Assembly: GCA_020847445.1 (NCBI GenBank)
Contig: JADLBY010000097.1
Coordinates: 1-42,211, forward strand
DNA length: 42,211 bases
Direction: 5' to 3'
From: Sphingomonadaceae bacterium
Lineage (GTDB): Bacteria > Pseudomonadota > Alphaproteobacteria > Sphingomonadales > Sphingomonadaceae
Shown here piece by piece: positions 1-12,200 of this stretch. The notes under the pieces were generated by a model, which saw only the letters and a program-made list of their open reading frames with translations, was not told the DNA's origin and searched no databases. A program made the translations under genes and the position numbers. Numbering within the stretch: position 1 is the stretch's first letter; each line of letters starts with the position of its first letter.

Positions 1-46
1 CAAACTCCACCATAACGATGAACCCGGTGGCCACCAGCGACGCCGC

Positions 47-78
47 ATTCCGGGGTGGGGCATGCCCCACCCCGGAAT
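47..78. repeat. 32-bp perfect palindrome upstream of the adhesin gene
   Basis: Positions 47-62 are the exact reverse complement of 63-78; the arms begin ATTCCGGGG and the centre is GCATGC. It lies 136 bp before the adhesin start. As RNA it could form a stem of about 14 bp closed by CATG. No T-run follows on the plus strand, so a simple terminator for an upstream plus-strand gene is not well supported; a protein-binding site is equally possible. The rest of positions 1-214 contains no convincing gene. Confidence 0.85.
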
Positions 79-107
79 ACACCATCGCCTACACCGGAAA
101 TTACACC
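78..107 (+). repeat. Three TACACC direct repeats, 12-bp period
   Basis: TACACC occurs at 78-83, 90-95 and 102-107, so the spacing is exactly 12 bp (slightly more than one helical turn). The first copy abuts the 32-bp palindrome. The array ends 107 bp before the adhesin start codon, a position suited to an activator or repressor binding array. The function is inferred only from position and periodicity. Confidence 0.55.
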
Positions 108-163
108 ACGAGCGCGGACGCTAACGCCTTCCCGATTTGCTCATTTCCATCGAACTGCAGTTT

Positions 164-184
164 CGCAGGCCAGTGCTGCCTGCG
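164..184 (+). promoter_or_regulatory. Leader hairpin before the adhesin RBS
   Basis: CGCAGGC (164-170) pairs perfectly with GCCTGCG (178-184) across a 7-nt loop. It ends 19 nt before the likely Shine-Dalgarno AGGA (204-207) and 30 nt before the ATG at 215. If transcription starts upstream, the hairpin sits in the 5' leader and could influence stability or translation of the very long mRNA. Confidence 0.4.
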
Positions 185-214
185 GAACCCATTCTGGCCA
201 AGTAGGATAACGCC

Positions 215-3200
215 ATGGACGCCAACAACAGCAATCTCACCCCCGGTCTTCCTGTCGAAGGAATCGACGGAACGGCAGCCGCCTCGGTCGCCGCAACCGC
301 AGCCGGCATCTACGCGCAATTCGCCCTGCAGGCCGCCGCGCTGGTGCCCGGACAGGACGGCCAGCTGGTGTTGCCCAATGGCGTAGGCCTGGACGATATT
401 CGCGTGTCCGGTCGCGATCTGGTGATCCGCATGCCCGATGGCAGCGAAGTCGTGATCCCCGATGGCGCCATCATCGTCCCGCAATTTGTCGTGGATGGCG
501 TTGCTGTGCCGCCGGTCAACCTTGCAGCCTTGCTGATCGGGCAGGAGCCGCAGCCTGCGGCTGGCCCGCCGCAAAGCTCGGGCGGCAACTTTGCCCAGAA
601 CCCCGGCGACATCGGCGATCCCTTTGGCCTGGGCGACCTGCTGCCGCCGACCGAACTCGCCTTCCCCGAACCCGAGCAGCGTGAGCTGGTCCCCGGCCTT
701 GTCGACCGCGATCCGGACGTGAATATCCAGGATGGCGGCCCTGCCGGCAAGGACGTGATCGACAATGTGAGCGAGGGCGGCCTGCCCGGCACACGGGCAA
801 ACGGCAATGTCGAATCGCCGGGCTCGACGCCGGGCAACGGCACCGATTCGACAACCGGAACGATCCTCATCAACTCGCCCGACGGCATTGGTTCGATCAC
901 CATCAATGGCGTCGTTTACACGGGCGAGGGACAGCAAATCACGACGCCGAATGGCGTGCTGACACTGGGCCCGCTAGTCGGCGACCAGATAAGCTATACC
1001 TATCGCCTGACCGACAATACGTCGGGCGACAGCACGACCGACGTGTTCACCGTCGTCCTGACGGATACCGACGGCGATTCATCGACGGCACGCCTGACCA
1101 TTGCCATCGCCGATGACGTGCCGACAGCCCGCAACGACACCGACAGCGTTGCCGGTGGCACTTACGGCCCCGAATCCGGAAATGTCCTTTCCGGAACCGG
1201 CACGACCAGCGGCGCGACCGGCGCCGACACGCTGGGCGCCGACGGCGGCGCGGTGACCGGCTTCCGCGCGGGCACAACAGGTGGCTTTGCTGCGGTCGGC
1301 ACAACCATCACCGGCCAGTATGGCACGTTGACGCTGGGCGCGAACGGCACCTACACCTATGTCCGCAACACCAACACCCCCGGCGGTGTCAGCGACGTCT
1401 TCAGCTACCAGTTGACCGATGGCGATGGCGACACGTCGACTGCGACGCTGACGATCAATATCGGCGACGCCCCCAACCGCATCACCTTCATCCCCGACAT
1501 CGGCGAAGGCACGCAGGTGCGCGAGCCGCATCTGCCCGCGCGCGAAGGCGAACCTTCGGGCTCGCAGTTCGACGGCAACAACGAAACGACCAGCGGAACC
1601 ATCACCTTCAGCTCGCCTGACGGCGTCGGAAGCGTCACGGTCTCGGGCGTGACGGTCACGCCCGGTTCGTTGCCGCAGACGGTATCGTCGGATGCGACGG
1701 GAACGCTGGTTATCACCGCCTATACCTATGATCCGGTTACCGGCGTCGGCAGCATCACCTACACCTATACGCTGAACGACAATACGCTGAACACCGCAGG
1801 CAGCACGGTGACCTTCCCGGTGGTCGTCACCGATCTGGACGGTGATACGGCCAATGACGAACTGAACATCAATATCGTCGATGACGCCCCGCTGGCAGCC
1901 AATGACAGCGGCACCCAGGCCAGCGAAAACGCCGCCGTAACCGTCAATGTTTTTGCAAATGACACGCCCGGCGCCGACGGCGTCAACCTGTCGACCGGTG
2001 TTGCCGTTGTCGCGGACTCGCTCAGCGGTGCAGGTAGCCTTGCCTATGATGGCAATGGCAACTTCACCTACACGCCTGCCGCGGGCGAGGAAGGCGTCGT
2101 AACCTTCCAGTACACCATCACTGACGGCGACGGCGATCCGTCGACGGCCACGGTTACGATCACCCTTCTCGAGGATTCGGGACCGCGTGTCGATGTCAGC
2201 GGAGAGAATTTCTCCGACGAAGCGGGCCTGCCCGCACGCGGCAGCGAACCGGCAGGTTCGAACGAAGCCTCGGACAGCGAAACCACGGGCGGTACAATCA
2301 CCATTTCGACCGGTGGCGACACGCTCCAGTCGCTGGTGATCAACGGCGTCGATGTTACCGCTGGCGGCACCGTTACCGGCGCGCACGGCACGCTGACCGT
2401 CACCGTTTCGGACGGGGACTACAGCTATAGCTACACACTGACCGACAACACATCGGGCGATGCGACCACCGACAGCTTCAATGTCGTGGTTACCGACAGC
2501 GATGGCGACAGCGCGAACGATACGCTGGTCGTTGCCATCCATGACGATGTGCCGACTGCGACCGATGACGCCGACAGCATTGCGGCGGGCGAATATGGCC
2601 CGGCAACCGGCAATGTCATTTCCGATGCCGAAGGCGATGGCGGGGCAGACGTAACCGGCGCCGACGGCGCAACCGTTACCGCTGTTTCGGGAACTGCAGC
2701 CGGCACCGTCGGCGGCTCGACCGCAGGCCAGTATGGCGTGCTGACGCTGAATGCCGATGGCAGCTACAGCTACACCCGGAATCCGGGTACGCCGGGCGGC
2801 GTTTCGGATGTCTTCAGCTATACCATCACCGATGGCGACGGCGATCCGGCCACCGCCACGCTGACAATCAGCATCGGCGACAGCAAGACCTCGCTCGACC
2901 TTCCGGGCGACGGCGATGCCGGAACGCAAGTCGACGAGGCAGGCCTGCCTGCAGGCTCAAATGCCGCTTCGGACAGCGAAACCACTGCTGGAACAATTGC
3001 TTATACGGCCCCCGATGGCCCGGCCACGGTCACTATCGATGGCGTCGCCGTCACCGCAGTTGGCCAGACCTTTACCGGCAGCTTCGGCACGCTGACCATC
3101 ACCAGCATCGCTGCGGGTGCGATCGGCTATGAATATGTGCTGACAACCAATACCGCTGGCGATGCGACATTCGACGATTTCGCCGTGGTCGTTACCGACC

Positions 3201-6200
3201 AGGATGGAGACAACACGCCGGGAACGCTGGTTATCGACATTGCCGACGACGTGCCGACCGCACGTCCCGATGTCGACAGCGTGAAGGAAGACGGCCCGAA
3301 CGTGGCCGACGGCAATGTCATTACCGGCGCCAATGTGGCCGATGCCAACGCGACAGACGGCGTGATCGACACCAAGGGTGCGGACGGGGCGACGGTAACT
3401 GCGGTGGCGTTTGGTGGCACCGACGGCACGGTGGGGTCGGCGCTCGCAGGCACCTATGGCGCCCTGACACTCAACGCGGATGGCAGCTATAGCTATGTGC
3501 TGAACAGCGAAGACCCGCGCGTGCAGGGCCTCGACAGCGATGACAGCCTGACCGAAATCTTCACTTACACCATCACCGATGGCGACGGCGATCCGTCGAC
3601 CACGACGCTGACGATCACGATCAACGGCAATGATGATCCGATCACAATCAACGGCCTGAATGTCGAAGGGCCTGACCTGACGGTTGATGAAGATGACCTG
3701 TCCGACGGTTCGTCGCCCAGCGCGGCTGCGCTGACCCAGACCGGCAATTTCACGGTCAATGGTGTTGACGGCATTGCATCGATCCGGATCGAAGGCACCG
3801 AAGCCTTTGTCGGACAGCAGTTCACGACCGCGCACGGCACTTTCACGATCACGTCGATTTCGGCCCCGGCCAATGGCAGCGCAACCGCCATCACGATCGG
3901 CTACAGCTATGTGCTGACCGACAACACCGCGCATGCCAATGCCGATGGGCAGAACTACATCACCGAATTGTTCGACGTCGATGTTACCGACACTGACGGG
4001 TCGACCGACAGCGATCAGGTTGAAGTGCGCATCGTCGACGATGTGCCGACAGCCGCGCCTGACGGCACCTATTCGGTCGCCGAACAGACGCCCTTCACCT
4101 TCGATGCCCTGGCCAACGATGTCAAAGGCGCGGACGGCGTCAATCTTGCGACCGGAGTTGAAATTGCAACCAATCCCGCCAAGGGCACGGTGGTTTACAA
4201 CGCCGACGGCACTTTCACCTATACGCCCAATGCGGGCGCCGAAGGTTCGGACAGCTTCACCTACACGATCACCGACGCTGACGGCGATCCGTCAACAACG
4301 ACGGTCACGTTCGATCTGCTCAAGGACTCGGTGCCGAATATCCTTCGCATCTCGAACCTGACGGTCGACGAAGACGGCCTGCCCGATGCCAATGCCGACG
4401 CAGCGCCGCTGCAGACGACCCCGAGCGAGACCGATTCCACCGAGAGCGCAACCGCATCCGGCACTGCCGTCGTCAATTTTGGCGCGGACGTTCCCACCGA
4501 CCTCCTGGCTTCGATCAAGCTCGTCGATACGGCCGCGCTTGACGGACAGTTGAAGACGCTCGACGGTGCCGATGTTGTCTTCGCACTGGAAAGCGGCGAT
4601 CTGGTGGGCCGCAGCGGCGGTACGGAAGTTGTCCGCATCGAAATCACCGGCGCAGCCGCAGGCCCCAATCCCGGCGATGTAACCTACACATATTCCACCA
4701 CAATTTCTCAGCCGGTGAAGCATGTTGCATCCGGCAGCGAAGATTCGGTCACGCTGAACGATGTTACATTTCAGGTAACCGACAGCGAAACCGACACTGC
4801 GAACGGAACCTTCGATGTCACCGTTACCGACGATGTGCCGTCGCTGGATGTCAGCAAGGGTGATGATGCCGGACTCGTGCTGACAACGCAGGATGCCGAC
4901 ACGGACGGCGTACCGACCGCAGAAGATGTGGCGACAAGCCTGGCCAATTTCGGCGGCGTTTTCGGGCTCAGCTCGACCGCTGGTGCCGATGGTGCAGCGG
5001 CGCCGTCGCTGGCCTTTGCCCTGAACACCGCAGGCGGCGCATCGGGGCTGACCAGCCACGGCCTGGCCATCAACCTGTACAAGGTCGGCGATGTCATTGT
5101 CGGCTCGACCGCGGCGACCGCGCCCGCGAGCGCGACGGCTGCATCGGTGGTCTTCTCGGTTGCGGTCAGCAGCTCCGGCGTGGTGACGCTGACCCAGTAT
5201 CAGCAGATCGACCATAGCCTGCCCGGCGAGGCCGATGGCCCCTATGATGACCAGTTCGCGACGCTGCTCGACAGTGCGATCACTCTGACCGCGTCGTCGT
5301 CGATCACCGATGGCGATGGCGATACCGCCAGCGACAGCGAGACAGCCAATATCGGCGGCAATATCCGCTTTGCCGACGATGGCCCCACCCTGACAAATGC
5401 GTCGGGCAACAGTTCGGTCACGCTTGACGAGACGACGGCGGGATCGCCTGCGGGCTTTGGCGTTGCCGGCATCAGCATGACGTCGGCTGCAGCGGTTGTG
5501 ACCGCGACGGCGGCCTTTGGTGCCGATGGCGCGGCCGCTGCCAATGCGACGACCTATGCACTGACGATCGCGGGTGGCGGCGCCACCGCGCTGCAGACGG
5601 CAATTGGCAATCATGCCATCAGCCTGTCGCTTTCGCTGGACGGCAAGACTGTAACCGGCAGCTACAATGACGGCACGGTAAAGACCGCGTTCACCGCGAC
5701 AATCAATGCCGACGGCACGTTGACGGTCACCCAATATGTTCCGCTCGAACATCTGGTCGACGGCGACACGGCTGCCGCGCATGACGACGCGCTGACGTTG
5801 AATGGCCTGCTCAATGCAACCATCACAATCACCGACTTCGACGGCGATACCGACAGTGAAACCGTTGCCATCGGCGACCGCGTCACTTTCAGGGACGATG
5901 GCCCGTCGCTCAACGTGACTGTAGGCAGCGATGCCAATGCGGTGCTGCTGACCCAGGATGCCGACACCATCGGCGCGAACAGCGACACGGCAACCAGCGC
6001 CGCCAATTTCGCTGGCGTCTTTGGCCTGACCTCGAATGGCGGGGCCGATGGTGCCAACAGCCCGAGTCTGGCGTTTGACCTGAATGTCGCCAACGGCGTG
6101 TCTGGCCTGACCAGCCATGGCGCGGCGATCAACCTTTACAAGGTCGGCGGCGTTATCGTCGGTTCGACCTCGGGAACTGCACCCGCCAGCGCCACCGATC

Positions 6201-9200
6201 CGTCGGTCGTCTTCGCGGTTTCGGTGAGCGGCACCGGTGTCGTCACGCTGACGCAATATCAGCAGATCGATCACCCGATCGGGACCGACCCCAGCGCTTC
6301 GGTAACACCATTTGACGACCATGTCGTCATGCTCGCCAATGGCAAGATCACGCTGACGGCATCGTCGACCATCACCGATAATGACGGTGATACGGCAGGC
6401 GACAGCGAAACCGTCGATCTTGGCGGGAATATCGGGTTCGCCGATCATGGTCCGGATATTTCGCTGACCCTGACCGGAACGCAGATCCGTATCGATGAAA
6501 CCGATGGCGTTGCTGCCACGGGCGGTGAAGTCGATCCTGCTGGCGGAAATCTTGGCAGCGTCAACATGACCGCAGCCAGCCTGTTCACGCTGACCAACAC
6601 CACAACCAGCGCCGACGCGCCGACCAGCTATGCCTACAGCCTGGTTCTGCCGGCCGAAGGTGCGAATTCCGGGCTGTTGCTGTCGACCACGAACGCAGCG
6701 ATCCTGCTCTACACCGCAGCACCGGGCGTTATCGAAGGCCGCGTCGGCGGCGTCGGCGGCGCAGTGGCCTTTACCGTCAGCGTCAATCTGACCAGCGGTG
6801 CGGTGACTGTAACGCAGCTTCTGGCCGTCGAACATCCGACCGGGGGCGCGTCGCATGACGAAGATTCGTCGCCACTGGCTGCGGGGGCACTCTCCCTGCA
6901 GGTGACGGCGACCGATTATGACAATGATACCGACACCGCCACGGTCGACCTTGGCAGCATCATCCGGTTCGAGGATGACGGCCCGACCATCAATGTCAGC
7001 AAGGGTGATGATGCCGGAATCGTGCTGACAACGCAGGATGCCGACACCATCGGCGCGATCAGCGACACGGCAAGCAGCGCCGCCAATTTCGGCGGACTCT
7101 TTACCCTGACCTCGACCCCTGGGGCCGATGGTGCTGCGGCCCCGTCGCTCAGCTATGCCCTGGGTCTTGCCGTTGCGGCCGGAACCAATTCGGGGCTGAC
7201 CATCGGCGGCACCGCCATCAAGCTGTATAATGTGGGTGGCGTCATTGTCGGCTCGACCGCGCTCAGCGCACCGGCGAGCGCAACCGATGCGTCGGTCGTG
7301 TTCTCGCTCGGGGTGAATGGCAGCGGCGTCGTCACGCTGACCCAGTATCAGCAGATCGACCATCCGCAGGCAGGCGATCCGAGCCCGACCGAAACGCCCT
7401 TTGCGGATCATTCGGTTTTCCTGGCCAACGGTCTGGTCAATCTGACCGCTTCGTCGACCATCACCGACAATGACGGCGATATGGCGAGCGACAGCGAAAC
7501 GATCGATCTGGGCAACAATATCCGTTTCGACGATCATGGCCCCTCGGTCGGCACGACCGGCACGATCCCGACCCTGACCGTCGATGAAACCAACCTTGCG
7601 TTCAATGATTCAGCCAGCTTTGCGGCAAATTTCACGGTCAATTACGGTGCCGATGGGGCTGGTTCGACCAGCTATACGCTTGGCGTGGTCAGCGGTGCTT
7701 CGGGCCTTGTCGACATGGCGACCGGTGAAGCGGTTCATCTGCGGATCGTCGCGGGTGTTGTGCAAGGGTACACTGTAACCACCAACCAGCTGGTATTCAC
7801 GGTTACCGTGAACGGCACGGGCACGGTCACCCTCGACCAGCTTCGCGCAGTGGCCCATTTGCCCAACACGACCGCAGACCAGCCGACCGGCCTGGCGGCG
7901 GCCAATCTGGTCACGCTGACAGCCACTGCCAGCGATTTCGATGGCGATACGGCAAAGCAGGTGATCAATATCGGCGACAAGCTGGTGTTCAAGGATGATG
8001 GCCCGACGATCGATATCGCGGCTTCGGGCACGGCCCTGATCGTCGATGAGTCGCTCGGCATCACCGGATCGGTCCAGAACGAAGGCGGACGCGTCAACAA
8101 TGACGAAACGCTGGCGGGCGCTGCGGCTGGAGCCATCGGCTATGCAACCGGCTCGATCGTCAACCTGATAACGGCCGATGCCGGAGCGGACGGCGAAGCC
8201 TCGCGCGTCTATTCGCTGACAGTCAACAATAGCACGTCGGGACTGACCGATGCAGTCTCCAACAACAGCATCGTGCTGGTCGCGGTCGATTCGACAACGG
8301 TCGAAGGCCGGGTCGGAAGCGCCGCCGGGGCGTTATCGTTCCGCATCACGATCGACCCTGCCAACGGTACGGCAACGATCAATCAGTTCCGTGCCGTCGA
8401 GCATAATGACAGCAGCAACCATGACGAAAATGGTGCCAGCGCGGCCCTTATGAACAGCGGCGCGCTCTCGCTGGGCGTGGTCATCACCGACAAAGACAAT
8501 GATACGAATAGCGACACGGTCGACATTTCGCAGATGTTCAAGTTCGAGGATGATGGCCCGGCTGCAACCGGCGAAAACGGCACGGCCAGCGAAGTCCTTC
8601 AGGATTTCAACACGGCGTTCGTGATCGACTTCTCCGGATCGATCGACAATGGCGAACTGAACACCCAGCTGGTTGCGGTCAAGGCAGCGATCAACGCGCT
8701 GTTTGCCTCGACCGGCGGCAATGTTTCGGTCAAATTCGTCCTGTTCGCGTCGAGCGCAATGGCGAGTGCCGCCTTCACCTCGGCAGCCTCGGCCAACGCC
8801 TATCTGGACAGCGTCAATCCGACCCTAGGCGGTACGCGACCGGGAGCAATCGGCTCAAACACCGATTTCAGCGATGCCATCACCACCCTGCTGGCCAATT
8901 ACGCGGCCGATGAAACTGCCAGCAACCAGGTCTTTTTCCTGAGCGACGGCGATCCCAACCAGAATCTGGGCGGCAGCGGTCAGGCGCTGAACGACACGAT
9001 CCGTCCGTTGTGGAACAGCTTCGTCAACAATAACGACATCAACGTCACGGCGATCGGCGTCGGCAGCGGCATCAATAACAACAACCTTCAGCAGATCGAT
9101 GTCGATGGAACGGGAACGCCGATCCTTGTCGCCGACTTTGACGACCTGATAGACACGCTGACGGCGCTGTTTGCACCGACGCCGATTAGCGGCGATCTGG

Positions 9201-12200
9201 ATGTCAACGATGATTACGGCACCGATGGCGGTCGAATCCTGTCAATCGCAATCCCGGCTGCGGGGGCCGATCCGGTCTATACCTGGAACGGCGTGACCGG
9301 TGGCGGATCGCAAATCACCGTTTCGGGCGGCGGCGCGACCATCAACGGGGCGACCAGCTTTACCGCAACCACCGAGGCGGGTGGCACGTTCACCTTCAAC
9401 TTTGCAACCGGCGAATGGAGCTACACCCCGCCAAAGACCGTCGCTGCAGATACCACCGAGCTGTTCAACTATACCGTCGTCGATGGCGATGGTGACACCG
9501 CCTCGGCAACGCTCAGTGTTCTGGTCGAAAATAACGACCTGCCGGGCACCGCACCGGTGACAGCGACCGTCGACGACGACGCCCTGAGCGGCAATGTCGG
9601 CGGCACGGGCGATCTGGACGCGAATGCCGGTGAAGCCCCTGCCAGCGCAAGCGAAGCCATCTATAATGGCACGCTGAACATTACCGCGACGGACAATCCG
9701 ATTGCGGCGATCAGCTTCGCCCAGCTTCACGGAACGACCAGCGTCATCGGGCAGGAAACGGTGTCGTACAGCTGGAACGCGGTGACCAACCTGCTGACGG
9801 CGACGATCAGCGTTTCGCCCGATGCCAGCCGCGTAGGCGATACCCTGTTCACCGTTCAGCTCAACAATCCGAGCAACGGTTCCTACACGGTCACGCTCGC
9901 CGACAATGTCCTGCACAGCAATGTTGCCGGCGAAAATGACGCATCTGTCGCGCTGACCTATCGCGTTGCGGATACCGATGGTTCGACCAATACGGGCGTG
10001 CTCAACATCACCTTTGATGATGATACGCCGCGCGCATTTTATCCGGACACGGCCATCGCGCAGAACGGCAACACCGCAGCGGTTACGGCGGCACTCGCCT
10101 TTGCCGCATCTGCCGGAGCCGACGGTGCGGGCGGTGCGACCTTCAATATTGTCAATGGCACGCCGGCCCGCGATACCGACGGCAATCTGCTGAAGGTTGC
10201 CGGACAGCAACTCTATCTGTTCGGCAATGGCACCAGCACGTTGACGGCTACCACATCTTCCACCGGCAGCGGCGGAACCGTGGGCTACACCGTGACACTC
10301 AACGCAGCCGGTGACACCTTCACGCTGGATGTCAACGCGACGATTTCCAACGGAACGGAAGTCCTGTTCACCGACCTGAGCAGCACCAAGGCAGGCAATT
10401 CGCTCTATGCGGCGATTGGTTCCAACGTACCGGACCAGCCCGTCGACGTCTTGCTGACCGGCCGTTCATCAGGCGGTGGTGCCGGAACGATCAACACGAC
10501 ATCGTCGCTGATTGGCGTGGACAACCAGGCAATCAACCCGAACGAAGCTGTCCGCCTCGACTTGGTCAAGGATATCGTCCCCAATCTGGCCGAGCCCGAA
10601 GAATTCGGATATGCCGGACATGTCAGCGTGACCAGCTTCAAGCAGACGATCGCGCAGACCAACCCGTCCAACTCCACCGTCTCGGTGCGCGTCTGGGCGA
10701 TCGATGGCGACGAAGACAATAGTTATGGCATCACCCCGGGTTCTGGTGCGGAATCGGGCGAGGCGCTGGTGAACATCACGTCTGCGGTGGTTACCGACTC
10801 TGCGACTGGTATCTCCTACACCTTCACGTCGAACGGAACGCAAGGGCCGTTCACCGTCGACTTCACCGGCAACAGCGTTCTCATCAGTGGACTGACGACG
10901 GGAGATTCGTACAAGGCGATCTCGACCACGCCGTTCGATGCAGTCATTGTCGAATCGCCGAGCAGCAATTCGGGCTCGCTTGATCTGGGCGTATTCTCGG
11001 TTGAAACCGTGACCAGCGGCAGTCCGATAAACCTGACCTATGATGTCAACGCCACCGATGCAGATGGTGACGCTGTTGCAGGGGTGGTGAAGGCCGCCAT
11101 CCTGCCGACAGGGACCGATACCATTCTGGGTTCGGCATCGGGCGAAACGCTGAATGGCAATGCCAATGCAAATGCGATTTCGGGCTTTGCAGGCAACGAC
11201 ACGCTGAACGGCAATGACAATGCCGACACGCTGTACGGCGGTGCAGGCAATGACACGCTGAACGGCGGCAACGGGAATGATGTCCTGTTTGGCGGCCTTG
11301 GGCTGAACACCCTGACCGGCGGTGCGGGCAATGACAGATTTGTCATCGATCGCGGCGCTGTAGGTGAAACCGCGCAGGTCGACATCATCACCGACTATGC
11401 CGCTGGCGATGTCGTCGATCTCACCCAGCTTGTCTCGGTTCCCACCGGAACCAACATCGTGACCGGCGGTTTTGTGAAATATCTGTCCGGAAGCGGCGAC
11501 ATTCAGGTGGATCTCGACGGCGGCGGAAATAACTACGTTACCGTCGCAACACTCGATACGCTGATACCGGCCTCGATCTCGGTCCGTGTCCTCATCAACG
11601 GCGTCGCGACAAATGTCAGCGTCAATGCCGTGGCCGCTCCGGTCGCACTGGATCTGGATGGCGATGGCGTCGAATTCATCCCCGTCGCAGCGGGCGTGGA
11701 GTTTGACTATGACGGAAACGGCCATGCCGAGAAAACTGCCTGGGTCGGCGCCGACGACGGTATCCTGGCATTTGACGCCGACGGTGACGGACTGGTCGAC
11801 AATGGCTCCGAAGTCATCTTTGCCCGCGACGGCCTGACCGATCTTGAAGGGCTGGCGGCTGATTATGACAGCAACAAGGATGGTGTGCTTGATGCATCCG
11901 ATGCCGATTTCGCAAAATTCGGCGTGTGGCAGGATGCGAACAGCAACGGCGTCACCGATGCTGGCGAGTTCCGCAGCCTGACCGATGCCGGTATCACCAG
12001 CATCAAGCTGGTGTCGGACGGCAATGCCTATAGCGCGGCCGACGGCGACGTCACCGTGCATGGCACGTCGAGCTACACCAAGGCCGATGGCGAAAGCTTT
12101 GACGTCGCCGACGCAAGCTTTGCGACCGGTGGCGGCACCGCGACCAAGAGCGGCGGCGTCGAATCAAGGGTTGCGGCAAACGAAAACGAACAGCGTGGCC

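Noticed and set aside
296-307. TAAG at adhesin residues 28-31 as the LapG site
   Set aside because: It matches the motif, but it precedes the compact N-terminal module that should stay behind as a plug; PAAG at 114-117 has the expected position. It remains a second choice.
18-386. Short plus-strand frame overlapping the adhesin start
   Set aside because: It spans the palindrome and direct repeats, runs into the adhesin in another frame, and its product is low-complexity Pro/Ser/Arg sequence.
4292-7537. 1081-codon open frame on the minus strand inside the adhesin gene
   Set aside because: It is an antisense shadow produced by the biased, repetitive Asp/Gly/Thr codon pattern of the adhesin. 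Its translation is Arg/Gly/Ile-rich, has no recognisable domain and several similar minus-strand frames exist over other repeats (1079-2929, 10469-12061).
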